37,131 bases of DNA from NCBI GenBank assembly GCA_937888725.1, contig CALARE010000077.1:1-37131 (forward strand), written 5' to 3'. Shown one piece after another: positions 7,295 through 14,094 of the stretch. Position 1 is the first letter of the stretch. Every line of letters starts with the position of its first letter. The stretch comes from an uncultured Alphaproteobacteria bacterium (GTDB lineage Bacteria > Pseudomonadota > Alphaproteobacteria > CAAHEQ01 > UBA3637). A program made the translations under genes and the position numbers. The notes below the pieces were generated by a model. It had not been told where the DNA came from and did no database searches. It saw nothing but the letters and a program-made list of their open reading frames with translations.

Positions 7295-7434
7295 GAGTTC
7301 TCCTTAAAAAAAATGTATTTTTGTGATTGTTTGGGTGTTTAAATTACTATATGTATTATATGTACGATTAAAATAATAAAAATCAAGAGGGTCTGTGAAA
7401 AAAATTTAAATTAATTTAGGTAAAAAATTTTTAC

Positions 7435-7463
7435 TTGATGTATGGGTGGCTTTTAGATATACT
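7435..7463 (+). promoter_or_regulatory. Sigma70-type promoter of the 7494 gene
   Basis: TTGATG (7435-7440) and TATACT (7458-7463) have a 17-bp spacer; the start is expected near 7470. The intergenic space 7295-7493 is strongly AT-rich and probably also contains the divergent promoter of the 254-aa gene, which I could not resolve. Confidence 0.6.
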
Positions 7464-7493
7464 TATCCCATTCAATAAAAAAAGGAGAAAGCC

Positions 7494-8156
7494 ATGCAAA
7501 ACACAAAAATAAAAAAAGTTAAAATGTTGCTCAGTGTTTATCAAAATATGTATGAACAACGGGATTTGTTGCCAGATGTGGGGGCATATTTGGATTATGA
7601 TGCTGAGGTTTTAACCCCTGAAACGGTGGATTCTGATACGCTTTCAGCCCTTGAAACCAGAGCGGGAAAGGTGGCCTCTTATTTAATGGGGACAAGGGAT
7701 ATTTTTGATGAGGATATTGGCTCATTAATCACTTTGGTAAAAGATAATTATCAGGATCAAGATTTTTGGCGTGAATTACTCTTTGATTTTATTGAATATA
7801 TGATTTTAAGGGAAAGAGTCGCCTTGTTAGCTGAGGAGGAGGCTTTATTAGAAGAAAGCAAGCAATTAATGCTTGAAATTTATCAGCATGAAAAGATTGA
7901 AAAAACCGTTGTTGAAGCGTTTGCTAGTAAAATAAAAAAAGCAGGTTTTCGGGTTGATGCGGAAAAGCTCGTTAAAAATTATTTGAAAATGAAAAAGCAA
8001 GATGCCAAACAAGCTTGGGAAGTGTTGACGACAAATCCTGCCTTCTTTTCCCCCATTATTGTGAAAGACGCAATGGGAGGGGTTGTTGTTTCAAAAGAAG
8101 ATGCGATTAATGAAAATAAAAAATTAGCTAAATTTTTGAAGGGGTTAAAGGCTTAA
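7494..8156 (+). CDS. Unrecognised helical protein, 220 aa
   Basis: AAAGGAG sits six bases before ATG 7494. The product starts MQNTKIKKVKMLLSVYQNMY and appears all-helical and acidic in its centre, with a probable coiled coil around residues 95-140 (MILRERVALLAEEEALLEES). The C-terminal 60 residues are basic (VKNYLKMKKQDAKQAWEVL) and end in a Lys-rich helix. No signal peptide, membrane segment or enzyme motif is visible. The gene is followed after 69 bp by the 657-aa gene, which has its own promoter overlapping the end of this unit. The neighbours (an unknown helical protein and then the VirB6-like operon) suggest accessory or secretion-linked cargo, but that is only context. Confidence 0.7.
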   Translation: MQNTKIKKVKMLLSVYQNMYEQRDLLPDVGAYLDYDAEVLTPETVDSDTLSALETRAGKVASYLMGTRDIFDEDIGSLITLVKDNYQDQDFWRELLFDFIEYMILRERVALLAEEEALLEESKQLMLEIYQHEKIEKTVVEAFASKIKKAGFRVDAEKLVKNYLKMKKQDAKQAWEVLTTNPAFFSPIIVKDAMGGVVVSKEDAINENKKLAKFLKGLKA

Positions 8157-8157
8157 A

Positions 8158-8185
8158 TTGACTTTTTAAAAAAATATGGTATAAT
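8158..8185 (+). promoter_or_regulatory. Near-consensus promoter of the 8226 gene
   Basis: TTGACT (8158-8163) and a perfect TATAAT (8180-8185) are separated by 16 bp, giving a start near 8192. Confidence 0.7.
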
Positions 8186-8225
8186 GAAGATATACAACAA
8201 ATTAAGCCTTTAAAGGAGGATAAAT

Positions 8226-10199
8226 ATGGAAAATAAAAATGCATCAATGGTATATGACGCTTGTGTGAATACCTATAATTATAATTTTGGTAAAATTATG
8301 GATGGAATGTTATCCGTGCCAGAAGAAATGAAAGCAAAATTTTTGGCTGATTTGGATGCTAAGATTAGAGCTGGGGATTTAACAAGTGATAAATCCGTGA
8401 TGGCTTATTTGGACAGCTATCCCGAATTAAAGGCAAGCATTGCACCCGAGGCGGTGTCTGAGCTACCAAAAGTGGTGAAAACTGTCGCCATACAAAATGC
8501 TTATATCCAACGTATTAAAAAAGCAAGGGATTATCAAGCTGCACTTGAAAAACAAAAGGCATTAGATAATAAAATTGTTAGGGCTGAACCTTTAACTGAG
8601 GAGGAAGAACGCCTTGTTAAATTAAGTATGTTTGAAAAATGGACCAAAGATGAGTTAAAGCAAAAAATTGATGCCATTAAGCAAAAAGAGGCTGAAAATA
8701 AAACAAAACCAGAAGATGAGCGAATCCCTTTAACCGAAGACGAACGGGATTTAAAAGAATTTAACGAAATTCAATCTCAAGAGGCAACAGCTAAAAGATG
8801 GGCAGAGGAAACCGCTATTTTAAGGCAAGAAGGTGCTCATGAAAAAGCACCAGATGAAAAAGATTATTGGACAAATTTAGAAGGGTCCGATCAGGAGGTT
8901 AAGCAGGATAAAGAAGATTTTGTGCAGAACTGGCATCGTGAGAAGGAAGATATCAACCAGCCAACGGATGAAAATGATAAACCAGCTGAAAAAGAACAGG
9001 ACAAGTCTGCATTAGATAAGCCAACTTTTGCAGCTAAAAAAGAGCCTGAATTGACCGACCCTGAAACGATTGATTGGGGAAAATTCCGTGAAGAAGTGAT
9101 TTGGAAAAATTTGAATAACTTAGGCAAATCAGGCAATATCGCCGATATGGGTTTTGCCATGTTTACAACGCTTTTCATTGATATGGCGGCTGATGCGATT
9201 GATAATTTGGTCAAGCAGATGAAAGAGATAAATAAAGCCAATGAGAAAAAGAAAAAAGATTTGCGTGACACCACAATTGATAACAACTTGAAAGATAACG
9301 GTTTAACACGGGAAACTTTTGCCCGTACGCTTGCGGTTGAAGTGAAAAACTGGATTATGGATACCTCTCATGTGCAAGGGCTTGATTTAAGTAATCCATC
9401 TAAATTGACACCTGCACAAAAGTTTGCAATCAAAAAGGCAGAATTTGCCCGCCGTTTGCCAAAAACTGAAAATGGCGATATTGATTTTGAAAAAATGTCA
9501 AAAAGTCAAAAAGCCCAATATGATAGATATTTGGTGATGTATGCCAATTCTTCAAAATGGTTGCAAAAATCAGATCAAATTTTGGGTGTTCGGGTAACGA
9601 AAAAAGAATTACTCTCCTTTATTATTGATGCAAGACAGGCAAAACCAAAAGGCGGATTGGAACATCTTTATGAAGATGTCCGAGTTGATAAAAAGGCTCC
9701 AAAACGTGAAACGCCAGTTAAAGTTGATAGGATTGCTGAGGATATAGTTCACTTTGTGGACAACTTGGAATCTGGTCGTGCTTTAACGACTAAAGAACAA
9801 ACAATGTTGGGTGCAACTTTGAGAAATCGTGGCTTTTCAAAAGAGGAAGCGAAAAAGATTCAAAACACCTTTGCACAACAAGGTAAAGGAGCAACGGATA
9901 AAGATGGCAACCTTGTCAAACCAAGTGATGAATTGCGTCAAGCCGTCCTTGATGTGATTGTAAAGGGGTCGTTGGATGATTATGAGGTGACAGGTGCTTT
10001 GTCAAAAAAACAAATCACACCACGGGAACAAGCGATGATTGCCCTTCAAGTGGATCGGTGTATAAAGCAACGCAAAGGCTTGAAAGAAAAGCAACGGCAA
10101 TTGAATGCATTTGACCATCAGTTAGCTGAAATGCGTAATCGTGCCTCAAACGCAAACGATCAACATATTCAAATGCAAAGAGGCAAGGACAGAAGTTAG
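8226..10199 (+). CDS. Large charged, helical unrecognised protein, 657 aa
   Basis: AAAGGAGG lies just upstream of ATG 8226. The protein starts MENKNASMVYDACVNTYNYN. It is rich in Lys, Glu, Asp and Gln. A long charged helical or disordered stretch spans about residues 95-290, where the motifs LTEEEERL and LTEDERDL resemble each other. A hydrophobic helix segment follows (residues about 300-322, IADMGFAMFTTLFIDMAADA), then a coiled coil (KQMKEINKANEKKKKDL). The C-terminal half is helical and basic, with a last segment resembling a coiled coil (QRQLNAFDHQLAEMRNRASN). There is no signal peptide. It sits 680 bp upstream of the VirB6-like operon and has a strong promoter and a strong terminator, so it is a self-contained unit. 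A secreted substrate or scaffold is possible, and no family is recognised. Confidence 0.72.
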   Translation: MENKNASMVYDACVNTYNYNFGKIMDGMLSVPEEMKAKFLADLDAKIRAGDLTSDKSVMAYLDSYPELKASIAPEAVSELPKVVKTVAIQNAYIQRIKKARDYQAALEKQKALDNKIVRAEPLTEEEERLVKLSMFEKWTKDELKQKIDAIKQKEAENKTKPEDERIPLTEDERDLKEFNEIQSQEATAKRWAEETAILRQEGAHEKAPDEKDYWTNLEGSDQEVKQDKEDFVQNWHREKEDINQPTDENDKPAEKEQDKSALDKPTFAAKKEPELTDPETIDWGKFREEVIWKNLNNLGKSGNIADMGFAMFTTLFIDMAADAIDNLVKQMKEINKANEKKKKDLRDTTIDNNLKDNGLTRETFARTLAVEVKNWIMDTSHVQGLDLSNPSKLTPAQKFAIKKAEFARRLPKTENGDIDFEKMSKSQKAQYDRYLVMYANSSKWLQKSDQILGVRVTKKELLSFIIDARQAKPKGGLEHLYEDVRVDKKAPKRETPVKVDRIAEDIVHFVDNLESGRALTTKEQTMLGATLRNRGFSKEEAKKIQNTFAQQGKGATDKDGNLVKPSDELRQAVLDVIVKGSLDDYEVTGALSKKQITPREQAMIALQVDRCIKQRKGLKEKQRQLNAFDHQLAEMRNRASNANDQHIQMQRGKDRS

Positions 10200-10239
10200 A
10201 GTTTGTTCTAACGAGCGATATTATTTTTAAACTTTAATT

Positions 10240-10273
10240 ATCCCGTCACGCGTTGTGTGGCGGGATTTTTTTT
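10240..10273 (+). terminator. Strong intrinsic terminator of the 8226 gene
   Basis: A 10-bp stem ATCCCGTCAC/GTGGCGGGAT (one G-U pair) with a 7-nt loop is followed by eight T residues ending at 10273. It lies 40 bp after the stop codon. Small open frames starting at 10253 and 10257 begin inside this hairpin and are not credible genes. Confidence 0.92.
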
Positions 10274-10700
10274 GCGGGAGGATTGGGGGTGCGGTTGGGG
10301 CTTGTTCTGGTGGTTTTTGCTGTTTGGGCTGGGCGGAGCGGGGGTGCGGTTGGGGTTTGTTCTGGTGGTTTTTTGTGGGGGTATCTGTGGGAGGGGTGGA
10401 GAGTTGGGACAGCTCAAAGAGGTGGGATTGAGAGTAGCTGAGTGGGGGTGTTTGCTGTGGGGGTCGAGAGCGGCTGAGTGGGGGGTTTGGTGTGGTTTTT
10501 TTTCGGTGGGCGGAGCGGGGGGGGCTGAGATGGGCGTTTGTGGGTGGTTTTTGAGTGGTTGAGCGGGGGACGTCTAGGGTGAGTTGGAGGGCTTGTTCTG
10601 GCGGTTTTTGCTGTGGTTGCCTCTTTTTTAGTCAGATGGTTTTGGTTTTCGTCGGGAAGGTTGTTTATCCTTTGGGGGGCTGGTTTTAGTGGGTTTGTAT
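10274..10700 (+). repeat. G/T-rich, C-poor non-coding block with internal repeats
   Basis: This roughly 420-bp stretch between a terminator and the VirB6 operon has dozens of G runs of three to eight on the plus strand and very few C. A 34-bp unit (10285-10318, GGGGGTGCGGTTGGGG then TTGTTCTGGTGG) recurs at 10340-10373 with one change, and its second half returns at about 10587-10614. GAGAGTAGCTGAGTGGGGG (10430-10448) recurs as a variant at 10467-10485. GGGCGGAGCGGGGG occurs at 10331 and 10508. Two overlapping frames stay open only because TAA and TAG are rare in such sequence. I see no gene. G-quadruplex formation on the plus strand, or a C-rich Rho-loading region for minus-strand transcripts, are plausible. 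From 10700 to 10881 the sequence turns AT-rich and carries the next promoter. Confidence 0.75.
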
Positions 10701-10818
10701 CACATTTTTCTTTTACCTAAATATGATATTTTTTTTTAGATAATGGAATATTTTTTTGAAATATTGATTTTTTTTAATGACGAATAATTTGAAAAAACTG
10801 TTGTTTTTTTGAAAAGTA

Positions 10819-10827
10819 TGCTATAAT
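10819..10827 (+). promoter_or_regulatory. Extended -10 promoter of the VirB6-like operon
   Basis: TATAAT at 10822-10827 is preceded by TGC (10819-10821), an extended -10 element. No good -35 hexamer is visible at 16-18 bp, which fits an extended -10 promoter. Start near 10834. Confidence 0.55.
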
Positions 10828-10881
10828 GTATGTAGGACTTTAATTTATAATGCGATTCGTTTATTATGAGGGAGTTGGGAT

Positions 10882-12759
10882 ATGAAGAAAATAAGCTTAC
10901 TTTTGATGAGTTTTCTAGGGGTTATGGGTTTTCTGATAATCCCAACGGGTGCATCAGCAGCATTTGACCTGAGCGGTATTGCGTCAACAATCACAGGTGG
11001 TGCCAGTAGTGGTTTTATGGGGGTTCTTATCTCTTTATTTGGATTTGCCGCTTCTGGATTTTGCTGGTTTTGTGATTTATATAAAACGTTATTTAACATT
11101 ATGAACACGCTTGCCACGACCGTTTCAAAATCGTTGGCGGGTGATTTTTTAATGTTGCTGGGTATTGGGGTGCTGTTCTTTATCGGGTTTAAGGTTGGCT
11201 CTGTTGTTGTGAAATTGCAAGAGGTTGATTTAATGCAATTTTTGGGCGAATTGTTCAAACAATTGGGTCGGGCGATTATTGCGGCAGCCTTTTTGCTTGG
11301 GTCGGTTGAGATGTACCATTATTTAATCTCTCCTTTTTTGGCATATGCTTTGGCTTTGACGCATGAAATTATGTCATCAAGGGATGCGGGGACGATTACC
11401 GAACTTGTCACGAAGTTATTAGGTGGGGGTAAGGATGGTTCTAAGTTTATCCCTGATATTAATGCTGGGATTTTGGGTGAGGGGTCTGGAATGGCCTTTT
11501 CAAACCAAATTCGTGACCAGTTGATTGGTATTTTGGAATTGGTGAGTGCCTCTTTGATTTCAGGGTTGATTATTGGGGCGGCGATGCTATTGATTGGTTT
11601 GGCCGATTCGTATTTGAATATTATTCCAAACTTTCAAATTATGACGGTTGGGGTTATTATTATCGGTGCATACTTTAGTGTGTATGTGGCGGTACCGTTT
11701 AAATTGATTGACGTGATGGTGCGGTTGACCTTTGTGGCGGCGTTGACCCCGTTGTGGGTTATTTTGTGGGTGTTCCCCGCAACGATTAGCTATACCAAAA
11801 ATGCGTGGGAGATGCTTTTAAACTGTTGTGCCTGTATTATTTGTTTGGGTGTTGTGTTGGTGATTGCCCTTGAGATTATGGAGTATATGTTGCCAGGTAA
11901 AGAAACGATTATTTTCTTTTTATTAGGTGGGCTTGATATGCTTGCAACAGGGCAGATGAATTTAATCAACCCACATGTCTTACAAACAGGTGCCCTTGGT
12001 TTATTGGTGGTTAATTTGATTAAGCAATCATCCGTTATTGCAACACAGATTGTCAAATCTTATGGGACAAGTGTGGGTGATGGTATGGATGCCTATGTTC
12101 AAAAAGGGATGACTTCAATGGGTAATTTGGGTGCCGTCTTGGGTGGTGCTGCAGCAGCGGCGACTGCTGGTGGTTTGAAAAAGACCCTTGAAATGGGCCG
12201 TGATTTGACCCAAGGTGGTAGAAGTAATAACTGGTCGCAGTATAAGATTGATGAAAAATTAGGGACGAATGCATTTAATTCTGTTAATAATGAGTCTAAA
12301 AAGCTAGATTCTTATAATGAAAAGCTTGCAAGAGATGGTAAATTAACAGAAGGAGAGGAAAAAGACCGTAAAGAAATTATTGAAGAACGGGGTCGCTTGA
12401 TACAGACTCGTAAACCACGCGTTGAAGCTGAAATGCAAGATTTAGATAAACAAAAAGCGGCAGGTAAAATCAATAATGAAGAATATAATGAAAAATATGG
12501 TAAATTAAAAGCTGAGCGAGATGTATTGAATTTTTATGAAAGAAATCCAAATGCTGGTGCAAAAGGAGTGGAGAATTTGCAGGCACGATTGGCGGAGCAA
12601 TATCAACAGAATCCAAAGATGGATATAAATCAAGCACTTGGAAAGATTACACCACAATCTGCAAATTCTGATTTAAGTAGTGCACTTAGAAATTTCAAAA
12701 CTACTTTTGGTGTCGTAGATAATAACCCACAACCACAGACACCACCAATTAGGAAATAA
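10882..12759 (+). CDS. VirB6/TrbL-like T4SS inner-membrane protein 1, 625 aa
   Basis: ATG 10882 has GAGGGA eight bases upstream. A signal peptide (MKKISLLLMSFLGVMGFLII, cleavage near ASA-A27) is followed by a hydrophobic N-terminal region with Cys61-Trp-Phe-Cys64 and about seven to nine membrane segments up to residue 390. After that comes a 220-residue charged cytoplasmic or coiled-coil tail. This architecture is that of VirB6/TrbL proteins, polytopic channel components of type IV secretion systems. The long tail is like the extended VirB6 paralogues of Rickettsiales. It is the first gene of a three-gene operon (21-bp gaps) in which all three products share the CWxC motif. No VirB4, VirB8-10 or VirD4 gene is nearby, so the rest of the apparatus must be elsewhere or absent. 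The VirB6 family call rests on topology and operon arrangement. Confidence 0.72.
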   Translation: MKKISLLLMSFLGVMGFLIIPTGASAAFDLSGIASTITGGASSGFMGVLISLFGFAASGFCWFCDLYKTLFNIMNTLATTVSKSLAGDFLMLLGIGVLFFIGFKVGSVVVKLQEVDLMQFLGELFKQLGRAIIAAAFLLGSVEMYHYLISPFLAYALALTHEIMSSRDAGTITELVTKLLGGGKDGSKFIPDINAGILGEGSGMAFSNQIRDQLIGILELVSASLISGLIIGAAMLLIGLADSYLNIIPNFQIMTVGVIIIGAYFSVYVAVPFKLIDVMVRLTFVAALTPLWVILWVFPATISYTKNAWEMLLNCCACIICLGVVLVIALEIMEYMLPGKETIIFFLLGGLDMLATGQMNLINPHVLQTGALGLLVVNLIKQSSVIATQIVKSYGTSVGDGMDAYVQKGMTSMGNLGAVLGGAAAAATAGGLKKTLEMGRDLTQGGRSNNWSQYKIDEKLGTNAFNSVNNESKKLDSYNEKLARDGKLTEGEEKDRKEIIEERGRLIQTRKPRVEAEMQDLDKQKAAGKINNEEYNEKYGKLKAERDVLNFYERNPNAGAKGVENLQARLAEQYQQNPKMDINQALGKITPQSANSDLSSALRNFKTTFGVVDNNPQPQTPPIRK

Positions 12760-12780
12760 GGTCATAAATGGGGGATAAAG

Positions 12781-14073
12781 ATGAGGAAAAATCTGCGACA
12801 TAGATTAAAAAAGGTTCTTTATCTGAGCATACTCTTTATGCCTGTGCTTTTGCTCACAGGGTGTGGTTCTTTGGGTTTAACAGCGGATAATTTGAGCATG
12901 GGAGCGACCCTTTTGACAGGGGGATGTTGGCCGTGTACGATGTTCCGCTCTGTGTGGGAGGCGATTGGTTCAGCCTTTGGCAGTACGATTAAAGTTACAT
13001 CAAAATTAGCATCAATTTTATTAGGTGCGGGGTTATTGTTTTGGTTAACGCTGACAATTGGTAAGATGATTGCCTCTTTAAAAGAGCCGAATATGAAAGA
13101 TTTTATCCCCAAAATTGTGGCGATATTGTTTAAAGCTTTGGCTGTGGGATTGATTGTAAATTCCCCAAATTTTCTCATTTATATTTTGGATTTATTGATA
13201 TCCCCTGTGATGGAAGGGTGCACTAATGTTGCCCTTACCATTATTGGCAAAGAAAGCGATTGGTTTAAAGTGCCGTTCTCAGATGTGGAAAAGAACTATG
13301 CCATTTTTACAAAGAATATCGGTTCACAATTGCAAAATGTTGTCTATCAAATGTATTTGCAATTTAGAGGGGGCTTTTTCTTAGGGGCTCGTATGATGAT
13401 GCATTGGGAGCTGATGGCAATTATCACAGGTGGGTTGATTATGTGTATGTTCTTCTATTTCATGATGTTCTTCCCATTGGTGATATTAGAAGGGTTTGTT
13501 TCAATCGGTGTGGCGTTAATTTTGTTCCCTATCTTGTTGGTAGGGTGGGTGTTCCCGCCAACCAAAGGCTACATTAGTGAGAGTTTTAAGGTCTTTTTCC
13601 AAGGGATATCGCAGGTGCTTGTAACAGCGATTTATATATCCATTATTGTTGCGATTATTGAGGAATATTCTGATGCCTTTTCCATCACGAAAAGCTTGTC
13701 TGATCCAGCCTTGCTCGCCGGGTTAACCAATATGAGTAATAACGGGTTGGCGATGTTGGGTTTGATTTATGCCATGTTTAAGCTGACAAATGATATTCCA
13801 AATATTACCAGTTACTTTGTGGGTGAGATGAATAGAAGCTCTATTGTCAGTGCATTTAGCAAAACATTCCAAATTGCAGGTAAAGTTGGTATGATTGCAA
13901 TGGGTGGTGCGTTAGCTGGAACGGGCATTATGAAAGGTATGGGACAAACGATGATGAAGGCGGGTGTCGCTGGTATGGCAAATGATGTCAGGTCTTGGGA
14001 GAATAAAGACAAACAAGAACAAGAACAAGCATCAAATGCAGAACAACGGCAAGTTTTGGGGCAAACAAGATAG
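12781..14073 (+). CDS. VirB6/TrbL-like lipoprotein-signal membrane protein 2, 430 aa
   Basis: GGGGGAT precedes ATG 12781. The N-terminus MRKNLRHRLKKVLYLSILFM leads to a clear lipobox LLTG-Cys28, so the protein is predicted to be processed by signal peptidase II and lipidated, unusual for a polytopic VirB6-type protein. Cys49-Trp-Pro-Cys52 follows, then membrane helices around residues 78-98, 105-135, 205-265 and 275-345. A short polar tail rich in Gln ends the protein (KQEQEQASNAEQ). Segments such as FPLVILEGFVSIGVALILFP and VFPPTKGYISESFKVFFQGI are typical of TrbL/VirB6 cores. It lies between the two other paralogues and is surely co-transcribed with them. Confidence 0.72.
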   Translation: MRKNLRHRLKKVLYLSILFMPVLLLTGCGSLGLTADNLSMGATLLTGGCWPCTMFRSVWEAIGSAFGSTIKVTSKLASILLGAGLLFWLTLTIGKMIASLKEPNMKDFIPKIVAILFKALAVGLIVNSPNFLIYILDLLISPVMEGCTNVALTIIGKESDWFKVPFSDVEKNYAIFTKNIGSQLQNVVYQMYLQFRGGFFLGARMMMHWELMAIITGGLIMCMFFYFMMFFPLVILEGFVSIGVALILFPILLVGWVFPPTKGYISESFKVFFQGISQVLVTAIYISIIVAIIEEYSDAFSITKSLSDPALLAGLTNMSNNGLAMLGLIYAMFKLTNDIPNITSYFVGEMNRSSIVSAFSKTFQIAGKVGMIAMGGALAGTGIMKGMGQTMMKAGVAGMANDVRSWENKDKQEQEQASNAEQRQVLGQTR

Positions 14074-14094
14074 ATAAGAGGATAAGAGGGGAAC

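Noticed and set aside
10253..10562. Two overlapping open frames of 62 and 101 aa in the G-rich block
   Set aside because: Both start inside the hairpin of a strong terminator, overlap each other in different frames, and have a Gly/Val/Trp/Leu composition dictated by GGG/GTT-rich DNA. No RBS fits.
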